Below, piece by piece: positions 36,101-45,326 of a stretch of DNA of 64,000 bases; within the stretch, counting starts at the first letter, position 1, and the number at the start of each line of letters is the position of its first letter. The notes below the pieces were generated by a model that was not told where the DNA came from, did not search any database, and saw nothing but the letters and a program-made list of their open reading frames with translations. Source of the stretch: Corinectria fuckeliana. Lineage: Eukaryota; Ascomycota; Sordariomycetes; Hypocreales; Nectriaceae. The stretch spans positions 1 through 64,000 of the forward strand of contig WPDH01000170.1 in NCBI GenBank assembly GCA_019137255.1. Reading direction: 5' to 3'. Made by a program: the position numbers and the translations under genes.

Positions 36101-36134
36101 CGCCAACCGGGGAGAGGAAATATCTTACCATCAT
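33112..36134 (-). CDS. Transcription factor with internal Zn2Cys6-like cluster
   Basis: Seven exons on the minus strand: 36134-36129, 35885-35417, 35334-34652, 34562-33693, 33578-33536, 33438-33283 and 33215-33112 (776 aa). Exon 1 is only ATGATG. The first half is Pro/Gln/Ser-rich with a basic KPKRPRP stretch near the start, typical of activation and nuclear-targeting regions. The cysteine cluster begins near residue 377: C-x2-C-x6-C, then after an intron C-x10-C-x2-C and a last Cys after 12 residues. This suits a fungal zinc binuclear cluster with an unusually long last loop, placed in mid-protein instead of at the N-terminus. The remaining 390 residues contain a helical region (LLYQTYDRAW, ARPYAKQ-like, REWEKVRNAAMYEDD). 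Target genes are unknown. The last intron was placed with GTAAGT donor and CACAG acceptor to keep the REWEK frame. Confidence 0.85.
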
Positions 36135-39100
36135 GGCTGCAGTGAGACAGGGTGTGGAACAAGGCTGCGCAACAGCAGCAAGAACAAAGGTCAAGGTACC
36201 ACCACGTGGGGACCGGAGTATATGGTATACAAGCAGGAACAAAGAGCGTCAGGGTCAGTCGGGTTCAGCCCAAAGACCACCGGGTGAGGTTCAGCGACGC
36301 CGGGGTGAGAGACTGAGAAGAGGAGGGGGGGGGGGAGGGTGGTGGTAGGCTAAGGTGCCACGAAAGCCATCACCGGGACGGCAGACCTCAACCACCGTAG
36401 TGCGGCGAGTGGAGCGCCAGCTCGACCAGAGCCAAGTTTGCACGATGAGAAGAGCTAGGAGAGTCGGAGAAGAGAAGACGGGCACAGTAAGAGAGGTCAA
36501 GTCGGCGGGAGGGGTGTGGCCAGGCGTAAAGGGGATAAGTAGGCGGGACTAGCCAACAATACAGCTTCAACGTGAGAGAAGGAGGCGAGGAAGGGACGGT
36601 GGTGTTGCCGGGAGAGTTGGGGTGCGGCTTGCTGATTGTGGTCGCTCCTTGGGGGCCTCTGGCTACGGCTTGTTGGGCTGTGATGCCTAGACCTAGACCT
36701 GGCTTTGCTGGTGATGCTGCTGCTTCTGCCGCTGTCGATGTTGTGGTACTGGCGCTGCTGCTGGATCAGAAGGAGCCTTGGTGTGTCGAGCAGCCGATAT
36801 GCTTGCGGCCGCGATAAAGGTAGGGATGACGGCCGATGCGGGCTGCGGGCTGAGTGGGCTGGCAGCTGGCGGTGTGGTGGCCGTAGTGACTGGGCGTCAA
36901 GCGATTGAAGCGGCGGCTCAACGGGCAGCTGGGAAAGGTGAAGATGGTCGAGTCTGTGAGAGAGAAGAGTGGACTCGGTGAGGACGATGAGAACACTGCC
37001 AAACTGCTCCGTGCTGAGTTGTTTTTGACCGGTCTGAGGGGTACCATGGGAGTGACAGGGGCTTGTCTAGTTGCAGTGCTTGGGCGGAACACCTTGGGTT
37101 ATTACGGCCCAGACAGCCGTACGTCTCTGCTTGGGCTTCCCGATCATGTGGAGAGAGCGGCCAGGCCCGGGGCCATAGAGCGGCAGGGATCGTAGACACT
37201 GCAACCCGGCATCGAAAGGCCGGAACTTGCTAGAAGCGTGAGATGTGGTTCGATTCGTCGTTCCTGCTGGCAATTTGCCAACCCACGCTGCCCGTCCATT
37301 CATCGTCAATCCTTTGCCAACCTGGCGTTCCATTGCCACGGATTTGGGGGGGAGGGAGGGGGGGACAACGGCCGTTGATGCATGTAATCGTCCATGTGAC
37401 TGATATATAAGTGTGCTCAATGGTAGCACGAACTGCCTGGGGTGGATTTGGGTATCATTTGCCTTTGCTGTGCGTGAAATGACCTCGAACGCGCAGCGAG
37501 CCCGTTGGGGCAGGCAAGACCAACGAGGTATTCTCTACTTGCGCCGGGGGTCAACAAGCCGCCGGGTGCATGAGAGAGAGAGTCGGTCGGATACGGCTTG
37601 CGTGAATGGCCCGGCCAGTGCGGATGCGGACTCGGTCGGGGCTGACCGCGAAGTATATCCACTGATGAGTGTGTTAGCGACTCCGACACGACGATCGTGG
37701 ACACCACACGGACGATGTACAAATGCGCATCAGCCAACAGGGCGTGCTGACCGGCGTTCTCAGACTACCCCGGACCCCAGGTCCCCATTGCACCAAGGCC
37801 CACACGACACTTGAAATACTGTACGTACAGCACATCCCGCCCGTGGAGTGGGCGCTGACCGGTCACGACGGAGGTGTTGTGGCCGGCTACCGGGTTGCGA
37901 AGGCTGCAAGGCTTGGTGCACCAATGCCATGTGATAGGAAACATGTACGCCACCGTCACGCAAAATGTGTGGTTGGTACGATGAAGAGGCAGAAGCGGGG
38001 ACCGGTGAAGGCCAAGGACCAATATCCCTCAACTGCAGTCGAGCAATTGCCAGGTATCGGTCCGAACCTCGTTCGGCTTTCGTCCTTTGTACGTCTAGAC
38101 CATTGTTTTTCTGGCCTGCTTGTTTATCATGACGGAACAAAGCCAGAGGCAAGTCTACCATCATCCCCATCGTTATCGTCAGCAGCCGTGACGACAGTTT
38201 CGTAGGCGTGCGTTGTCAGTGGGCCCTCGCGACGGCAACGGTCTCTTCTGTCTTGACTGCAGGTGAAGGTGCCGTGACAAACGGGCTGTCGAGACTGGGC
38301 TGTGTCTGTCGATGTGCGACGACAATGTGCGATGTCGTTGGAGGAGGTGTGCGACAAATAGCCCGGCTCCCCGAAAACGCCATCGAACTTGTTATTGTTC
38401 ATTCCAGAGACATGTGGTCGAACGTGGTCGAGCGTGCCTGCCTGCCTGTCTAGTAAGTAATTAGTAGCCAACCGGTCAACGGGACCACGGGAAGGTATAA
38501 GCCACCGGAGCAACGACTGCCTAATTTGGCAACTAGGCCCAACGATAGTAACACCTGCCTTGTAGACTTCCCGTGGATAGACTATTCATAGATCGAACCC
38601 CAATAATAACAATCCCCCAATATCGGCAGCTGAGATGGAGACCACAATAAAGGTTATTACCCCAGGCTGACCGGTCCATCCAACATCCCTCATCCAACAT
38701 CCAACATCCAACCATTCATGATCCATCCACCCACGATCCCATCCATCCATCCCTTCCACTCGCCGCTAAACGCAAACCATCATGCATCTTCCCACCGCCT
38801 TGGAGGCGAACCTGGAGTCGGCATCCGCCATGTATGTCAGAATCCCATGCGTGCATGCGTCCAGGCTACACACCATCACACTACATATACGTCGTCGTGG
38901 GGTCTGGCCCAACCGTGCATCAAATCTCTTGGCTCCCGCCCCTTGTCCTTGTTTCAACCTGTACGACGCACAAGCTTCGAATTGCAGCAGGCCAGCCTTT
39001 CTTCAGTCCTCTGTCGTCTGAGACAGAGCGCCAGTACGACGGCAATGCCTATCCAAGCGCAACCACTCGGGAGATTCCCCGCTCAGACCTTTGGGCAGAG

Positions 39101-41060
39101 GATGCCCTCTCTGTTTAGATTACTCCGATTTGCTGCTCTGTCGGAAATTAAACTAATAAGAAGCCTCTTCGTATCAATAACGATGGGGCTGTTCATCCCG
39201 CGTTTGACCGCCAGCATGTCAATCCGCTTTCGTGTTGTTTGTACGACGTACCGGGATGCAACACTGTCCCGCGAGTCACTCCACCCGGATTTCCACGTAT
39301 CATCTCGACAATCATTTACCTCTTCCGTTGACGCGGGAAGACAAGACTGAAGGGCATACTGAGGAGTTGCAGAGTAGCATCGGAAGCTCATGGCCGCCCA
39401 CTACGTGACCACCAACCACACCCACGCAACCCTTTAAGTGGTCCAGTCTTAGTGGTTCGTTGAAGCTCTTCTCTTCTATATAACGCTGGGTCAACTCAAC
39501 CCTTCAATGGCCTAGGTCCTTCCGTGTTGGTCGTCCAGATGCGGCTTTCCGGCATCCTCCCTCCCTACTTGGCCACTTGCCGTGAAGCTAGGTTGCCCGG
39601 CTTATACCGTACAGGCTTCGTCTGTGCAAACCCAGGGGTCCTTGTATTGCTAACCACGATTGGCTATGTTGCACTTGGATAGGCTGTCCATCCCACTTCC
39701 CATGCAGCCATGACGTGTCCATCGAATGTGTTCGTGGCAGGATGGGTGATTGCCCTTTGCTCAACTTCAAGCAGGTCGCCGTGCAGCCGTCCAATCATTC
39801 CTGAGGCAAACGGCTGGTCACATGAGGAGTCCCGTGAGGCGTCATCTTTCTCTCAGGCTGTTCCTGTTATGTTAGCTTGCGCACGTCTACTAGGCACGAC
39901 TTGGAGATGGCCACCCTCTTTTTCTCATGCCATACATGGGCTGGCTATAGGCAAGTTCTATCATGAAACGAGCCCCTGGGGCCCTCACTGTGCGCCCAAC
40001 AGGTTCCCGAACCTTGGGGATGCACAACTTCGGCAACTAATGTCCATCAATCGACTAACTACCCGGATTTTGGACAGGCAACGGATGATTTACGACGCCT
40101 GCTCTCAAATTAAATTCGGGCCTCGGTAGCACTCATCTCGAGAAGGCAGTGTCACATTCGGGACAGGCCGCTGGTTCTCGAAGTGAGTTCTCCTGAGAAT
40201 GCATGACCTGTTTGCTTCCCTTCCGCACGGAGTTCGGACTGGACACGCTAGGCCCTTCCTACACTACTAACGTCGCACATTGGCGTACCACTACTACTTC
40301 GTACTTAGTTTTCGCGGGAACGCATAGTCTACACACCTGCCTAGGCTTGGGTCAACGATGAGCTTGCCTCTGCTGCGAAAGTCGTTGGTTGACGGAGAAG
40401 GATAACTGACAGGTGGGACCTTGAATTGCCGTCCCCGCGGGCCCTGCGCAGCGTCCCGACCGAGTCCATCCAATGTCGAAAAGCAAACCAAAATCGCAAC
40501 GAGACGGAATCTAGGACGGGCGTTCCTTCTACCCGTGGCCCATGGGCATGGCCTGATGCTCAACAGGGTGTGATCGGTCATCTTCTCCCTTCTCCCTGTT
40601 CACCGGGCAGCCAAGGTCCAATCATGTGATCAAGCGAGCAGGGCCAAATCGATCACACCCCAGGATCGGTTCAAATGCAGAGCCGCTTAACTTGTCGGTG
40701 TCATCCTCACAGTCGCACCGACAACTCCTCTTGCCAACCCATCCGGCCTTAAGTCCTGTGCCACATTTTCATCCCTACGTATGAGATCGCCGACTGGATA
40801 GTCAAGACAGCCTTACATCGGTTTCTTTGCCGTCTCTTTCGAGTCCCTTTCGCTTTTGACTCCGAGGTCACGTTGGCTGGAGCAGCTACGAGCCTCTTCC
40901 CCCTTGCGTCTGACCCGCGCGGCTCGAGCTTGCCAAGGCTGCTAGCCGGCAAACTATACATACTGCATGTGGTTTCTGCAATGCACTGCGACGCTGTTTC
41001 CGGGGCTGACGATATATTTCTCTGGTCTAGGTTGTCCCGCTGTGCACCCTCAGTTGCATC
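36135..41060. other. 4.9-kb gene-free stretch
   Basis: Upstream of the zinc-cluster factor (-) and of the kinase-like gene (+), so it probably holds two divergent promoters. No frame shows recognisable protein sequence. CATC-rich repeats occur near 38680-38750. Confidence 0.55.
38676..38756 (+). repeat. CATCCAA / CCATCC repeat cluster
   Basis: Imperfect units CATCCAA and CCATCC recur across about 80 bp. Confidence 0.7.
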
Positions 41061-42785
41061 ATGGAGTTAAGCCAGCAGTCCATCCACGATGTCATCCATC
41101 CTACAGCTGCCTTCTCCGAAACGTCCCCGAGCCCGATCCCGGATCATCAGGATGGAGACGGCCCCCCCAGTTGGCAGGACTCGTTGCTGAATCCCAAGAA
41201 CCGCATCGACAGCCTCGCGCCTCTGAAACGGCCGCTATGGCGCATCGACGGTTGCACTGCTTTTGGGAGTCAGTTCTACGCTGTACCACTCTTCGTCGAA
41301 GCCGTATCCCCCATCAGAATGGACGTCTTCATCCCTGAGCCAGCCAAGCTCTCAGAGCAACTTCGGAAGGTCCTTGACGTTGATGTTGCATTCCACACCA
41401 CCAGCGGGTCCCGGATCGCCATTTTGGGCATCACCCGTCATATTCTCCGGATGCTGCAGTATTGGACTTCCCGCCAGCACGACCCTGCAAGAATCTTCGA
41501 CAACGTGCCGTTTGGGTCTCGGATTGTCTTTAACAACCTTCCCGTAAACATCGCCGACGCCCAGATCTCAATTGCCCCGACTCACTACCTGGAACGCCAG
41601 CTGCTGTCGGTAGCGTCTCTTGAAGAATGCTGGGGGAGCGATGTCCAGTTGCCTCCAACTATCGACATAAGTGAGGTGACATACGTATCGCAGCTGCACG
41701 ACAGCGTCTGCCTTGTCAAAATCCAAGGGAAGACGTGGATTTTCAAGGCCCTCACAAGCTACACCAAATACCTGTACCATGAGCTGAGGCAGCTCCTGAC
41801 CATCCAGCCCCACCCCAACATCGTATCTCGACCAGTTCACTTGGTGACGAAGAAATGCAGCTTTGGGAGCAAGATCGCAGTTATTGGGTTCACTCTGGAG
41901 TACCACATCTATGGCAGCCTCCGTGACTTGATCCCATTCCTGCGCATACATGACAACGTATCACTGGCCGACGAGACAAAATGGTCGATTCAACTCGCAT
42001 CGGCACTGATCCACCTCCGCAGGACATCAGATATTTTTTATCCGGATCTAAGACTTGACAACATAGTCCTCTCATCCTCGCGCAATGCCGTCATGGTCGA
42101 CTTTGAACAGCGAGGGGTCTGGTGCGAATTCGCTGCACCTGAAGTGAACGCGCTTGAGTATGTGCGGTTGCTAGCCATTGACGACGAGGTTTCAACGGAT
42201 GTCAGTGAGAAGTACGCGAAGATTCTGACGGAAATGCTGCCTGGCTGGGAGGCCATGGGTGAAGGCGAGGGATACGTGTGGCCGTCGAAAGGTTACAATG
42301 TGCCTTGGGCGTGTCTCACGCGGACTGAGCAAGAAGCCTGCGAGGTTTACATGCTGGGCCGGGTGCTTTGGTGCATTTTCGAGGGAAACAGCGCTCCGCA
42401 GCGAGCGGCAGTTTGGCTGTCGTATCGGTGGGAGCCCATTGTGGAGTTTCCAGAATACACCAGAACCCCAGAGCGCATCCGTCGCCTCATCGATCGCTGC
42501 ACTCAAGGGAGGCAAGCTGGGATGAGCAGGCTGATCGTGAGGGCTATGAATCAACTTGTGCTTAGGGAGCACGAGAACCGCAGTATTTCCACGGCAGAGA
42601 GCGTCCAGAAGACTGCGCGAGATTGGTGGCTGAGGGAGATTGCGGAATCGGAGCAGTGGTTAGAGAAGAGAACGGAGGGCATGAAGCGGGGAGACTGGAA
42701 GGAAAATTACTACGGTCGCCCGACTCTCAAGGAGGTTCTCGCCGAGCTGGAAGCGTTTCGGGATGAGGCTGGCCTCGAGATTTGA
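41061..42785 (+). CDS. Single-exon protein-kinase-like protein, divergent
   Basis: One uninterrupted frame of 574 aa. About 200 N-terminal residues show no recognised domain. From about 205 a kinase-like fold follows: Lys229 in WIFKAL (ATP-binding lysine position), Glu241 in YHELRQLL (helix C partner), TLEYHIYGSLRDLI (hinge), YPDLRLDNIV at 327-336 where kinases have HRDLKxxN, and VDFEQRG at 346-352 where kinases have DFG. The catalytic Asp, the metal-binding Asn and the second Asp are kept, while His becomes Tyr and Gly becomes Glu. It may still bind ATP; activity is uncertain. Such fungal-specific, intronless kinase-like proteins are common in Pezizomycotina, with little known function. Converges with the SWIM gene. 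Confidence 0.85.
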   Translation: MELSQQSIHDVIHPTAAFSETSPSPIPDHQDGDGPPSWQDSLLNPKNRIDSLAPLKRPLWRIDGCTAFGSQFYAVPLFVEAVSPIRMDVFIPEPAKLSEQLRKVLDVDVAFHTTSGSRIAILGITRHILRMLQYWTSRQHDPARIFDNVPFGSRIVFNNLPVNIADAQISIAPTHYLERQLLSVASLEECWGSDVQLPPTIDISEVTYVSQLHDSVCLVKIQGKTWIFKALTSYTKYLYHELRQLLTIQPHPNIVSRPVHLVTKKCSFGSKIAVIGFTLEYHIYGSLRDLIPFLRIHDNVSLADETKWSIQLASALIHLRRTSDIFYPDLRLDNIVLSSSRNAVMVDFEQRGVWCEFAAPEVNALEYVRLLAIDDEVSTDVSEKYAKILTEMLPGWEAMGEGEGYVWPSKGYNVPWACLTRTEQEACEVYMLGRVLWCIFEGNSAPQRAAVWLSYRWEPIVEFPEYTRTPERIRRLIDRCTQGRQAGMSRLIVRAMNQLVLREHENRSISTAESVQKTARDWWLREIAESEQWLEKRTEGMKRGDWKENYYGRPTLKEVLAELEAFRDEAGLEI

Positions 42786-43158
42786 GCGGTCCCGTTGCAT
42801 CGACGGGCAGTTGTCACACACGCGGGATACAGTACACGCAGACATCAGCCTTGCGCCACCTTTTTTTTTAAGCATAGGTAGCAGTATCATTGTAGGAAAC
42901 CAAATTCTTTTTTTAAATGCTGGCTCGAGCCTGGTTCTTGAGAAATCTACTGGTAGTGAAAGTGGTGTCATCTTTATGAGGTGTCGGAAAGAGAACATTC
43001 GCCTTAACTTGGAAACGGAAGAATATAAAACGGTCATTTTGAGGGTCACCTGTGCCCCCGGTATCGTTCTGGTACCAGATCCGTCCGCTGCGTCAAAATG
43101 TGAAGAAACCAGCTTCAACATTTTCGATGCCGCCCCTGCTCCCCCCCTCCCCCCCCCT
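42786..43158. other. Intergenic between convergent genes
   Basis: 3' regions of the kinase-like and SWIM genes. Includes poly-T (42862-42871) and a C-rich tract at 43140-43160. An open plus-strand frame crosses it but is antisense to the SWIM gene and not credited. Confidence 0.65.
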
Positions 43159-44607
43159 TTACTTCATTCTCTTGGACTTGCGATCAGTGCCCTGGCCGAG
43201 GACGGACCTCTTCAGCCCAGAACCCCTGCTCGACGTCCTCAGCCTGTCGAGGAGGGCGCGGAAGCGAGCTGCGTAGCCGGCCGGCGCGCCGTAGACGCCG
43301 ACCTGGTCGAGGATGGCCTCGAGGTCGTTGAGGAACTGGCTCGCGGCCTCGGGCAGCAGGCCCAGCACGCCGATGACGAAGTCCCGGTCGCGGTCGCCCA
43401 CGAGCCGCAGGTACAGATTACGGGCGCGGCGGTCGGCGGCGGCACCGGCGGCGCCCGGGTGGGCGTCCCTGTTGCGGGCCACGACGGCGCCGAGGATGTG
43501 CACCAGGCTGCGCGCGGCGGAGATGGCCTCGGCCGGCTGCAGCGGGCGGTCCCGCGAGTACAGCTCGTGCCGGATCAGGCGCACGGCGCCGAGGATGTGC
43601 GCGGCGGCCCAGGCGGCGTCGCGGGGACTCTCGCGGGACGGGGTGGCGGCGGCGGCGTCCGGGACGACCGCGGCGGCGTAGGCGTCGAGGTCGCGGAGGA
43701 CGTGGTCGACGCGCTGGGAGAGCTTGCGGAAGGGGTCGTTGATGGGGTCCGTGGGGCGGCTGAGGGAGCGGAAGTAGTGGAAGAACTGGTGGTTGTCGAG
43801 GAGCATGCGGAAGACGGTGCGGTCGAGGTCGCGGCGCTTGAAGACCTTCTTGCCCGCCGACGGCCGGGCGAAGATGTCCGGGCGGTAGTCCTCCGGGGCC
43901 GCGCCGCACACGGCCGAGAGGAGCTCGCGGGCCTCTTGGGCGCGGTACGGGTCGAGCTCGTTGTCGTACTCGGAGTTCGGGGTGACGACCTGGCAGTGGA
44001 TGCCGTCGGCAAGCAGGTCGAGGTGGTGGCTGGCGATGTTGTGGAAGGGGTCTCCCATTTCCGAGGGGTAGCCGCCGTCCGTCATCCTCAGGGGCTGGGC
44101 CCCGTCCTGGTCGTAGACGGTCTGCTTGACGACCTGGTCGAGGAGCCACAGCAGGTGCTCGCACGGCTGCTCGCCGCGGCCGCAGGAGCAGCTCAGCCGC
44201 GAGGCGCCGTCGTCCTCAGGGGCGCGGATGCGGATGGACCGGGTGACGAGCTCCGTCATCTGGAAGGCGTAGGTGTCGTTGATGAGGCGGCACTTCTGCA
44301 GGGCGATCCTGGGGGGTTCTCTGAAGGCATCGCGGACTTTGCTCTGGGTGGACGCGGGCAGGTGATCGATGAGATAGGCCAGCCTTGTTGGAGACCGGAC
44401 GACGGAGGGAGAGCCGTCTTCGAAGTCGGAGATGTCTAAGTCAGACTCTGACTCGGAACTCGACTCGGAGCTCGTCTCCCGCTCGAGGTGACGGCTCGAC
44501 TCTGCCAGGCGACTCTGAGCGAGACTCTCAGCCCGCGTCCTCGATCGAGTTTCTAGAGGCATGCTCTCGAGGGTCAACTTGCTAAACCGGGACACAGGTA
44601 AAGACAT
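43159..44607 (-). CDS. SWIM zinc-finger protein, fungal, unknown function
   Basis: Single coding exon of 482 aa on the minus strand. The SWIM signature C-x-C-x6-C-x-H is at residues 140-151, inside LSCSCGRG..CEHLLWLLDQV. It follows an Arg/Ser-rich then acidic Ser/Glu N-terminus (20-65), and the C-terminus ends in a basic KRSVLGQGTDRKSKRMK-like tail suggesting nuclear or nucleic-acid association. SWIM domains bind DNA or protein partners; no catalytic domain is seen. Start choice: an upstream in-frame ATG at 44754 would add 49 residues, but a GTGAGT..TTTCAG intron (44720-44614) lies between and removes frame continuity, so I prefer 44607. GC-rich codon use makes a long antisense open frame. 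The 5' flank carries the Copia insertion 0.6 kb upstream. Confidence 0.8.
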   Translation of the reverse strand: MSLPVSRFSKLTLESMPLETRSRTRAESLAQSRLAESSRHLERETSSESSSESESDLDISDFEDGSPSVVRSPTRLAYLIDHLPASTQSKVRDAFREPPRIALQKCRLINDTYAFQMTELVTRSIRIRAPEDDGASRLSCSCGRGEQPCEHLLWLLDQVVKQTVYDQDGAQPLRMTDGGYPSEMGDPFHNIASHHLDLLADGIHCQVVTPNSEYDNELDPYRAQEARELLSAVCGAAPEDYRPDIFARPSAGKKVFKRRDLDRTVFRMLLDNHQFFHYFRSLSRPTDPINDPFRKLSQRVDHVLRDLDAYAAAVVPDAAAATPSRESPRDAAWAAAHILGAVRLIRHELYSRDRPLQPAEAISAARSLVHILGAVVARNRDAHPGAAGAAADRRARNLYLRLVGDRDRDFVIGVLGLLPEAASQFLNDLEAILDQVGVYGAPAGYAARFRALLDRLRTSSRGSGLKRSVLGQGTDRKSKRMK

Positions 44608-44613
44608 GAAGGA

Positions 44614-44720
44614 CTGAAAGAGCAGACAGAGGAAGGAGACGAGAGAGAGAGGGAAAGCTGAAGCTGAACTGGATAGACCATGAGCATGAGCATGAGCAAG
44701 TAGCGAGTAGGTGGACTCAC
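44614..44720 (-). other. Probable 5'-UTR intron of the SWIM gene
   Basis: GTGAGT donor and CTTTCAG acceptor, 107 nt, on the minus strand. The acceptor is 6 nt before the preferred start codon. Splicing would put the ATG at 44754 out of frame with the main protein, making it an upstream ATG. Confidence 0.45.
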
Positions 44721-45068
44721 CGAGGGCTTTATAGAGGAGCCATGGTACGGTCATGGATCGCGAGTAGGTAGACCATGTAGCTAGCCAGTTGGGTAGTCAA
44801 GTTGGGTAGTCAGTTGGGTAGGTAGGAAGGTAGGTCGAGAGGTATCGAAGACGGCCATGGACAAAAAATGCGACCCCATGAGGTCAGAGCGGACCGCATT
44901 TAGGATGGACATGGATTGAGCAAGGTGCAAGAAGCAACGAACGACGTTGGCCTTTGGTTCTTGGGGCCTAGCTTTCGCAACCGGAGCAGAGGTGTCGAGA
45001 GTACACGGCTGCGGAATGTAAACGGCAAGTTTGACGAGGCTTCTAATCTAGCTTGTGGCTGTGAAACC

Positions 45069-45089
45069 GGGGGGGGGGGGGGGGGGGGG
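45069..45089 (+). repeat. Poly-G tract (21 G)
   Basis: Uninterrupted G run; length may be affected by sequencing. Confidence 0.8.
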
Positions 45090-45180
45090 AGAAAGCTGGG
45101 GCGGGATGGGATGCGGCCGGGGTCCGATCTACTTGGGTTGCGGATACCGGTGCGGTGTCATGACGAATTGATTCGTACCA

Positions 45181-45205
45181 GGTAGGTAGGTAGGTAAGTA
45201 GGTAG
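45181..45205 (+). repeat. GGTA microsatellite at the Copia insertion site
   Basis: GGTA units with one GTAA variant, directly left of the target duplication GTAAG. Confidence 0.8.
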
Positions 45206-45212
45206 AAGTAAG

Positions 45213-45326
45213 TGTTGAGGGGTGGTGGCCTGAGGCCACCACCTAGGGCACCTAAGGCCCACAACGCCGCCCCCTTAGAGCTAGCTAGTCAGATAGATCA
45301 ATCCTATAGCATTATTACCAACAACA
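45213..45326 (+). repeat. Copia 5' LTR (114 bp)
   Basis: Differs from the 3' LTR at four positions only, each a C/T or G/A difference at CpA/TpG. Very short for an LTR. Contains a 10-bp-arm inverted repeat. Confidence 0.95.
45221..45243. repeat. Perfect hairpin in the Copia LTR
   Basis: Arms GGTGGTGGCC and GGCCACCACC separated by TGA, starting 8 bp into the LTR. The same structure is at 50395-50417 in the 3' LTR. Confidence 0.9.

Larger units (their letters stand above)
44721..45207. other. SWIM gene upstream region with microsatellites
   Basis: Holds a run of 21 G (45069-45089) and TAGG/GGTA repeats at 44770-44840 and 45181-45205. The Copia element is inserted just after the latter. Confidence 0.7.

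Noticed and set aside
43418..44164. Arg/Pro-rich long frames shadowing the SWIM gene
   Set aside because: Frame-shifted readings of GC-rich codons; composition (Arg, Pro, Ala runs) is not protein-like.
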